From Tersicoccus solisilvae (lineage in GTDB: Bacteria > Actinomycetota > Actinomycetes > Actinomycetales > Micrococcaceae), in assembly GCF_014643255.1 (NCBI RefSeq), contig NZ_BMJI01000002.1, positions 124,001-188,000 of the forward strand: a DNA stretch of 64,000 nt, given 5' to 3'. Every line of letters starts with the position of its first letter. Position 1 is the stretch's first letter. Positions 58,248-64,000 of this stretch are shown one piece after another. The notes under the pieces are model-generated. The model was not told the origin of the DNA. It ran no database searches and saw only the letters and a program-made list of their open reading frames with translations. The position numbers were made by a program, and so were the translations under genes.

Positions 58248-59912
58248 ATGAAGTACCTGACCGAAGCACCCGCCGGCGACGTCGACGTCCTCGTCCTCGG
58301 CTCCGGCGCCGGCGCTCTGACCGCCGCGGCGACCGCGGCGCGCGCCGGCAAGACCGTCGTCGTGCTGGAGAAGGCGAGCCTGCTCGGCGGCACGAGCGCG
58401 ATCTCCGGCGGCATGCTCTGGATCGCCGCCAACCACCACGCCCGCGAGGCCGGCATCGACGACAGCACCGACGCCGCCTCGGCCTACGTGACCGCCATCT
58501 CGCGCGGCCGTGGCCGCGCCGAGCTGGTCGACGCGGCCGTCACGTTCGGCGACGCCATGCTGCGCTTCGCCGAGGACGAGCTGGGTGTCCGGTTCCAGTT
58601 CCTGGAGACGTTCCCCGACTACCGCACCGACCTTCCCGGGTCCGTCGAGACCGGCCGCACCATCGAGCCGCAGCCGGTGAACAGCCACGCGCTGCTCGGC
58701 GGCCTGGCCGCCCACGTGCGCTCCGACGGGCGCGCCCCCTTCACCATGCAGGAGTACGAGCGGTGGGGCGCCTTCACCCGGTTCCCCTGGGACGAGCTCG
58801 CCGAGCGGGAACGGACCGGCATGGTCGCCAAGGGCCGGGCGCTGGTGACGATGCTCCTCGCCGCCGCCGTGCGGGAGGGCGTGCACGTCGCCGTCGAGGC
58901 CCGCGGCGAGCGGCTCGTCGTCGACGGCGGACGGGTCGCCGGCGTCGTCCTGGACACCGGCGAGCGCCTCCTGGCGACGGACGCCGTCGTCATCGGCACC
59001 GGCGGCTTCGAGTGGGACACGGCACTGGCCGACTCGCTGCTCGCCAGCCGCCTCTTCACGATGTGCTCACCTCCGACCAACGAGGGCGACGGCCTGCGCA
59101 TGGCGCAGCGGATCGGCGCCCAGACCCGCGGCACGCGCGAGGCCTGGTGGGCTCCCATGGCCGTCACCGGCGACACCCGCGACGGCCGTCCCATCGGCAC
59201 GCTGCTCCGGTTCGAGCGGCAGGGACCGGGATCGATCATGGTCAACCGCGACGGCCGGCGCTTCGCGAACGAGTCGCAGAACTACAACGACCTGGCTCGC
59301 GCCCTGCAGTCCTGGGACTCGCCGAACAACCGCACCCTGAACACCCCGGCGCACGTGATCATCGACCAGCAGTACCTCGACACCTACGGGCTGCTGGCCC
59401 ACCGGGCGGGGGAGCCCACCCCCGCGCACCTGGTCGAGGCGGACACCCTCGAGGAGCTCGCCGAGCGCATCGGGGTGCCGGCGGAGACCCTGGTCGCCAC
59501 CGTCGACCGGTTCAACCAGCACGCCGCCCGGGGCGAGGACCCGGACTTCCACCGCGGGGAGACGGCCTACGACCGGTACTGGGGCGACGCGGAGAACCCC
59601 TGGCCCAACCCGTCCCTCGCCCCGCTGGCGCGCGGCCCGTTCTACGCCCTCGAGGTGGTCAACGGCGCGTTCGGCACCAGCGGCGGCATCGCCACCGACG
59701 GGCGGGCCAGGGTGCTCGACGTCGACGGCGCACCGATCGCCGGCCTGTTCGCCGTCGGCAACGCCACCGAGAGCGCCTACGCGGCCGGGTACCCCGGCGC
59801 GGGCGCCACCCTCGGCCCGCTCATGACCATGGGCTACCTGGCCGGGCGGACCATCAGCGGGCAGCCGGTGGCCCAGGACGACGCCGACGCGCTCGCGGGA
59901 GCGGCACGATGA
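58248..59912 (+). CDS. FAD-dependent oxidoreductase, KstD/fumarate-reductase family (first)
   Basis: 554 residues, ATG with AAGGAGA upstream. The FAD-binding N-terminus has VLVLGSGAGALTAA and EKASLLGGTSAISGG. NESQNYND (Tyr 346) and AAGYPGAGATLG (Tyr 515, Gly 519) match the positions of catalytic Tyr and Tyr-Pro-Gly-x-Gly in 3-ketosteroid dehydrogenases. It probably dehydrogenates next to a ketone, or reduces an enone, in a small cyclic substrate. The Dabb gene overlaps its stop by 4 bases. Confidence 0.85.
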   Translation: MKYLTEAPAGDVDVLVLGSGAGALTAAATAARAGKTVVVLEKASLLGGTSAISGGMLWIAANHHAREAGIDDSTDAASAYVTAISRGRGRAELVDAAVTFGDAMLRFAEDELGVRFQFLETFPDYRTDLPGSVETGRTIEPQPVNSHALLGGLAAHVRSDGRAPFTMQEYERWGAFTRFPWDELAERERTGMVAKGRALVTMLLAAAVREGVHVAVEARGERLVVDGGRVAGVVLDTGERLLATDAVVIGTGGFEWDTALADSLLASRLFTMCSPPTNEGDGLRMAQRIGAQTRGTREAWWAPMAVTGDTRDGRPIGTLLRFERQGPGSIMVNRDGRRFANESQNYNDLARALQSWDSPNNRTLNTPAHVIIDQQYLDTYGLLAHRAGEPTPAHLVEADTLEELAERIGVPAETLVATVDRFNQHAARGEDPDFHRGETAYDRYWGDAENPWPNPSLAPLARGPFYALEVVNGAFGTSGGIATDGRARVLDVDGAPIAGLFAVGNATESAYAAGYPGAGATLGPLMTMGYLAGRTISGQPVAQDDADALAGAAR

Positions 59913-60214
59913 TCCGCCACACCGTCCTCTTCCGGTTCAAGCCCGACTTCCCGGACGAGCAGCGCGCGGCCTGGACCACCGGCCTGGACCGGATGCGGGG
60001 CCACGTCCCGGGCCTGCTCGCCCTGACCCACGGAGCGAACGTCATCGCCTCGGCGCGGGCCTTCGACTATGCCATCGTCGCGGACTTCGCCTCCGTGGAC
60101 GACATCGCGGTGTACGACACCCATCCGCTGCACGAACCGCTCAAGCAGTACTCCCTCCCCAACAGCGAGCAGATTCTCGCCGTCGACTTCGAGATCCCCG
60201 AGGACGCCTCATGA
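59909..60214 (+). CDS. Dabb domain protein (stress-responsive A/B barrel)
   Basis: 101 residues. MIRHTVLFRFKPDFPDEQ and the conserved FDYAIVADFASVDDIAVYDTHPLHE segment are those of the Dabb family, a dimeric alpha/beta barrel. Relatives include aromatic polyketide cyclases and small catabolic enzymes. It overlaps both neighbours (ATGA), so it is made with the FAD enzyme and the transporter. Its role may be catalytic, for example isomerisation or lactone handling, but this is not shown. Confidence 0.88.
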   Translation: MIRHTVLFRFKPDFPDEQRAAWTTGLDRMRGHVPGLLALTHGANVIASARAFDYAIVADFASVDDIAVYDTHPLHEPLKQYSLPNSEQILAVDFEIPEDAS

Positions 60215-61578
60215 GCACCACCGCCCGCTCCGCCACCGCAACGACCGCCGCAACGACGGCGACCTCCGGCTCACCGGACCCCGTCATCCCTGCGAAGACT
60301 CCGCGGAAGGCCGCGCTCGCGTCCTTCCTCGGCTCGACGCTCGAGTACTACGACTTCTTCATCTACGGCACCGCCGCGGCGCTCGTGTTCCCGGCCCTGT
60401 TCTTCCCGGCCGACGCGCCCGCCGTCGGCCTGGTCGCCGCCTTCGCCACGTTCGGCGTCGCCTACGTCGCCCGGCCGCTGGGCGGCATGGTGATGGGCCA
60501 CTTCGGGGACCGGCTCGGCCGGAAGAACGTCCTGCTGGTGACCCTGTGCCTGATGGGGCTGGCGTCGCTCGGCATCGGGTTCCTGCCGACCTACGACGCC
60601 GTCGGCGTGCTCGCCCCCGTGCTGCTGACCCTCGGCCGCCTGATCCAGGGGTTCTCCGCCGGCGCCGAGTCGGCCGGCGCCTCCACCCTCACGCTCGAGC
60701 ACTCGCCCGAGGGCCGCCGCGCGTTCTTCACCTCCTTCGTGATGACCGGCTATGCGGCCGGCATGGTGCTGGCGACCCTCGTCTTCGTCCCGATCACCGC
60801 GCTGCCGAAGGACCAGCTGATGGCGTGGGGCTGGCGCGTGCCGTTCTGGTGCTCCGTCGTCGTCCTCGCGATCGCCTACTGGGTACGGACCCGGCTCGAC
60901 GAGACGCCCGTCTTCGAGGAGGCCCGCGAGGAGGGCGAGGTGCGCAAGCTCCCCCTCGGTCAGGTGCTCCGCCACCAGCCCGGCGCCGTCGTCCGCGTGC
61001 TCTTCATGTCGATCTTCTCCGTGATGCAGACGATCTTCACGGTCTTCGGCCTCTCCTACGCCACCGCCCAGGGCGGACTCGACCGCGGCGCGATCCTGAC
61101 CATCAACGCCGTCACCATCGGCCTGTCGATCCTCGCCATGCCCGCCCTCGCCACGCTCTCGGACCGGGTGGGACGGAAGCCGCTGCTGATCGCCTCGATG
61201 CTCGGCTGCGCGGTGGCCCTGTTCCTCTACTTCGGCGCGCTGGGCACCGGGAGCCTTCTGGTGGCGTTCCTGGCCAGTGTCCTGTTCATGACCGTCCTGT
61301 ACTCGGGCTTCAACGGCCTGTGGCCCGGGTTCTTCGCCGAGCAGTTCGCGGCTCCCGTCCGGTACACGGGCATGGCGCTGGGCAACCAGCTCGGCCTCGT
61401 CGTCGCCGGCTTCGGCCCGCTCATCGGCGGCCTGCTGATGACGAGCGGGCCCGTCGGCTGGGTGCCGGTGGCCGTCTTCGGGGCCGCCTGCGCGATCGCC
61501 GCGGCGATCGCCGTCATCGCTTCGCCCGAGACCGCCCGCACCCCCATCGACGAGCTCGGCGCCCCCGCCCGACGCTGA
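60211..61578 (+). CDS. MHS-family major facilitator transporter
   Basis: 455 residues with about 12 helices. SFLGSTLEYYDFFIYGTAAA and GDRLGRKNVLL mark the metabolite:H+ symporter group. It resembles the shikimate-cassette transporter of this window in layout and may be a paralogue. It likely imports the organic acid, or other small substrate, used by the surrounding FAD and SDR enzymes. The ATG overlaps the Dabb stop. Confidence 0.87.
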   Translation: MSTTARSATATTAATTATSGSPDPVIPAKTPRKAALASFLGSTLEYYDFFIYGTAAALVFPALFFPADAPAVGLVAAFATFGVAYVARPLGGMVMGHFGDRLGRKNVLLVTLCLMGLASLGIGFLPTYDAVGVLAPVLLTLGRLIQGFSAGAESAGASTLTLEHSPEGRRAFFTSFVMTGYAAGMVLATLVFVPITALPKDQLMAWGWRVPFWCSVVVLAIAYWVRTRLDETPVFEEAREEGEVRKLPLGQVLRHQPGAVVRVLFMSIFSVMQTIFTVFGLSYATAQGGLDRGAILTINAVTIGLSILAMPALATLSDRVGRKPLLIASMLGCAVALFLYFGALGTGSLLVAFLASVLFMTVLYSGFNGLWPGFFAEQFAAPVRYTGMALGNQLGLVVAGFGPLIGGLLMTSGPVGWVPVAVFGAACAIAAAIAVIASPETARTPIDELGAPARR

Positions 61579-61623
61579 CCGACACGACCCTTTCCACCAC
61601 CGACAACAGGGAGTCATCGACTG

Positions 61624-63429
61624 ATGTCACCACGAACCGCCACCACCGGAACCACGAGCGGAAAGACCACCGAGAAGAGCACCGTCTGCGACGTCCTCGT
61701 CGTGGGCTCCGGCGCCGCCGGCATGGCCGCCGCGCTGAAGGCCGCCAGCCAGGGCCTGAGTGTGATCGTCGCCGAGAAGGAGCAGTACGTCGGCGGGACG
61801 ACGGCGATCTCCGCCGGCTGGGCCTGGGTGCCCGGCAACCGTGCGGGCACCGAGGCGGGGGACACCCGCGAGGCGGTCGAGACCTACCTGCGGAATCTCG
61901 CCCCGGACACCTACAACGCCGACGGCGTCGCCGACTTCCTCGACAATGTTCCCGAGGCGCTGGAGTTCTTCGAGCGCGAGACCGACGTCTCCTTCGTCTA
62001 CCCGGACAAGGCGCCGGACTACCAGATGGACCTGCCCGGCGCCCGGCTCGGCGGCCGCGCGATCCTCCCGACGGACACCGATGCCCGGATCCTCGGCGAC
62101 AAGCGCCTGCTGATGCAGCCCTACCTGTCCTCCTACACCGTGTTCGGCTACATGCCCCAGGTGGGGCCGGACATCAACGAGTTCTTCCACGTCAACCAGT
62201 CGGTGACGTCCTTCGTCTACGTGGCGCGGAAGTTGCTGCGCACCTGGGTCGACGCCGCCCGTTACCGTCGCCCGGTGCTCCGGTCCAACGGCAACGCGCT
62301 GATGACGCTGATGGTCAAGAGCGCGCTCGACGCCGGGGTCCGGCTGTGGGAGTCCACGCCGGTCGAGTCCCTCACCCGGGGCGACGACGGCGCGGTCACC
62401 GGGGCGGTGCTCGGCGGCGACCGGGCGGGCCGGGTCGAGGCCCGGCTCGGCGTCATCCTCGCCGCCGGCGGCTTCTCCGGCGACGCCGAGCTGCGTCGCC
62501 GGTACTTCCCGCACGACGCGGGCGGTGACGACCACTTCACGCCGACCGTGGGTCACGGCGGCGACGCGGCCCGGATGGCGATGGCCGCCGGCGGGCACAT
62601 CGACGACGGCGTCTCCTCCGTCGGCTCCTGGGCGCCCGTGACCGTGTTCCGGTACCGCGACGGGCGGCGGCGTCTCTTCCCGCATCTGCGGGCCATCGGC
62701 CTGCCGGGCCTGGTGGCCGTCGACCGGCACGGAAAGCGGTTCGGCAACGAGGCGCTGAGCTACCACGACTTCGGCGGCACGATGATCGCGCACGACGCCG
62801 ACGAGGACGGCACCTACGGGTTCGTCATCGCCGACGCGAAGGCCATGCACAAGTACGGCATCGGCTACGCGAAGCCCTGGCCCATGCCGCGCGGCTACTT
62901 CTACCGGACGGGCTACCTGGTCCGCGGGGAGACGCTCGCCGACCTGGCCGGCAAACTCGGCATGGACCCGGCCGAGCTCGAGCAGACCATCGGCACCTTC
63001 AACCGCGGCGCCGTCGAGGGCGTCGACGCCGAGTTCGGGCGCGGCTCCACCGAGTACAACCACTTCCGGGGCGACCTGGAGCACCGGCCGAATCCGAACC
63101 TGGCCGCACTCGACAAGGGTCCCTACTACGCCGCGAAGATCCAGATGGGCGATCTCGGCACGTTCGCCGGCGTTGCGGTGGACCGGGACAACGTCGTCGT
63201 CACCGCGGAGGGCGCGCCCATCCCGGGCCTGTTCGCCGTGGGCGCCGCCGCCCGGAGCGTGTTCGGCGGCGGCTACCCGGGGTACGGGTCGCACATCGGT
63301 GCGGCCCTGGTGTTCGGCTACCGGGCCGGCCGGGACGTCGCCCGGCTCGCCGCGGAGCGCCGGGGCGGCAGTGCCGCCGGTCGCGGAGCGCAGGTCGCCG
63401 CGGACGTCTCCGAGGGGGGCGCCCGATGA
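61624..63429 (+). CDS. FAD-dependent oxidoreductase, KstD/fumarate-reductase family (second)
   Basis: 601 residues, ATG with GGGAGT upstream. VLVVGSGAAGMAAALKAA and EKEQYVGGTTAISAGW bind FAD. NEALSYHD (Tyr 380) and GGGYPGYGSHIG (Tyr 551, Gly 555) again match KstD-type catalytic positions. Apart from these motifs it is clearly different from the first FAD enzyme, so the two probably act on successive intermediates. The SDR gene overlaps the stop. Confidence 0.85.
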   Translation: MSPRTATTGTTSGKTTEKSTVCDVLVVGSGAAGMAAALKAASQGLSVIVAEKEQYVGGTTAISAGWAWVPGNRAGTEAGDTREAVETYLRNLAPDTYNADGVADFLDNVPEALEFFERETDVSFVYPDKAPDYQMDLPGARLGGRAILPTDTDARILGDKRLLMQPYLSSYTVFGYMPQVGPDINEFFHVNQSVTSFVYVARKLLRTWVDAARYRRPVLRSNGNALMTLMVKSALDAGVRLWESTPVESLTRGDDGAVTGAVLGGDRAGRVEARLGVILAAGGFSGDAELRRRYFPHDAGGDDHFTPTVGHGGDAARMAMAAGGHIDDGVSSVGSWAPVTVFRYRDGRRRLFPHLRAIGLPGLVAVDRHGKRFGNEALSYHDFGGTMIAHDADEDGTYGFVIADAKAMHKYGIGYAKPWPMPRGYFYRTGYLVRGETLADLAGKLGMDPAELEQTIGTFNRGAVEGVDAEFGRGSTEYNHFRGDLEHRPNPNLAALDKGPYYAAKIQMGDLGTFAGVAVDRDNVVVTAEGAPIPGLFAVGAAARSVFGGGYPGYGSHIGAALVFGYRAGRDVARLAAERRGGSAAGRGAQVAADVSEGGAR

Positions 63430-64000
63430 GCGCGGACCGGGTGGAGGGCAAGGTCGTGCTCATCTCCGGGGCGGCGCGGGGGATGGGGGCGTCACACGCC
63501 CGCGTCCTCGCCGCACACGGGGCTCGGGTGGTGATCGGCGACCTGCTCGAGGAGGAAGGGCGGGCGCTCGCCGCGGAGATCGGCGCTATCGCTGGTGACG
63601 ACGTCGCGCTGTTCGTGCCCCTGGACGTCACCGACCATGCGAGCTGGACGGCCGCGGTGGCGGCGACCGTCGACCGGTTCGGCCGGCTCGACGTGCTGGT
63701 GAACAACGCGGGCATCTTCACCCGCGGCAGCGTGGAGGACGCCGACGTGGACGAGTGGCGGCGGACCATCGACATCGACCTGACCGGTAACTTCCTCGGC
63801 ATGAAGGCCGCCGTCCCGGCGATGAAGGCCGAGGGCGGCTCGATCATCAACATCTCCTCCATCGCCGGGCTGGTCGGCTTCAAGAACCGGGCGGCGTATG
63901 CCGCGGCGAAGTGGGGCGTCCAGGGGCTGACGAAGACGAGTGCCCTGGACCTCGGACCGTACGGGATCCGGGTCAACTCGGTGCACCCCGGGTCGGTCCG
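63426..64000 (+). CDS. SDR dehydrogenase, 3-alpha/20-beta-hydroxysteroid type, cut by the window end
   Basis: 191 residues visible; the 3' end is outside. ATG overlaps the FAD gene stop (ATGA). SGAARGMGASHARVLA, VNNAGIFTRG, NISSIAGLVGF and YAAAKWGVQG provide the cofactor site and Ser-Tyr-Lys triad. The SGAARGMGASH and GDLLEEEGRALAAE stretches resemble actinobacterial FabG3/20-beta-hydroxysteroid dehydrogenases. Likely oxidises a secondary alcohol to the ketone used by the FAD enzymes. Confidence 0.87.
   Translation, partial: MSADRVEGKVVLISGAARGMGASHARVLAAHGARVVIGDLLEEEGRALAAEIGAIAGDDVALFVPLDVTDHASWTAAVAATVDRFGRLDVLVNNAGIFTRGSVEDADVDEWRRTIDIDLTGNFLGMKAAVPAMKAEGGSIINISSIAGLVGFKNRAAYAAAKWGVQGLTKTSALDLGPYGIRVNSVHPGSV

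Noticed and set aside
57368-64000. A complete steroid degradation cluster
   Set aside because: Although the FAD and SDR enzymes resemble KstD and 20-beta-HSD, no mce, kshA, hsa or fadD-type genes are visible and the transporter is of the MHS type.

Overview
The window is a high-GC chromosomal segment with dense, short-spaced genes, many GTG starts and clear Shine-Dalgarno sites. Gene content (ComEA-ComEC-HolA-RpsT-LepA-HemW, HrcA-DnaJ-RsmE, PhoH-YbeY-CNNM-Era, LeuA-RecO-UppS), the families DUF3043, DUF3054, DUF3097 and DUF2277, and an actinobacterial bcc-aa3 respiratory chain (QcrCAB, CtaCDEF) point to Actinomycetota. I infer Micrococcales, probably Micrococcaceae, from the gene order; this is not proven by the sequence alone. 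No tRNA, rRNA, CRISPR array, insertion sequence, integrase or phage gene was seen. No gap between genes exceeds about 285 bases.

Layout. Positions 1-25300 are a conserved housekeeping block: competence DNA uptake, replication and translation genes, the heat-shock repressor with its CIRCE operator, 16S rRNA modification and ribosome maturation, a LytR-CpsA-Psr cell-wall enzyme, leucine biosynthesis behind a leader peptide, DNA repair, polyprenyl synthesis and an ABC-F protein. Positions 25314-31517 hold a hydrolase and then a shikimate-use cassette: IclR regulator and shikimate dehydrogenase on the minus strand, divergent from a QsuB/QuiC-type dehydratase and an MHS transporter on the plus strand. 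Together these would import shikimate and convert it to protocatechuate. Positions 31571-36429 hold pyrD, an aldo-keto reductase, DUF3043, an M20 peptidase and an ErpA-like Fe-S carrier.

Positions 36643-46011 carry the terminal respiratory chain as two convergent halves: ctaC-ctaD-ctaF on plus and ctaE-qcrC-qcrA-qcrB on minus, separated by a GntR regulator and a patatin-like protein and bounded by strong hairpins. Positions 46214-57276 are a mixed set of small transcription units (trpD, a stand-alone RAM protein, acetyltransferase, reductases, a TetR regulator, a PIG-L deacetylase, a two-component system). From 57368 to the right edge is an IclR-led cluster with two FAD enzymes of the ketosteroid-dehydrogenase/fumarate-reductase type, a Dabb protein, an MHS transporter and an SDR dehydrogenase cut by the window end. 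It looks like a catabolic operon for an unidentified cyclic ketone or alcohol.

The most consistent signal not captured by gene calling is a -10 box (TANNNT type) placed 6 or 7 bases before the start codon of at least 13 transcription units. This implies leaderless mRNAs, including the mRNA for the leuA leader peptide.
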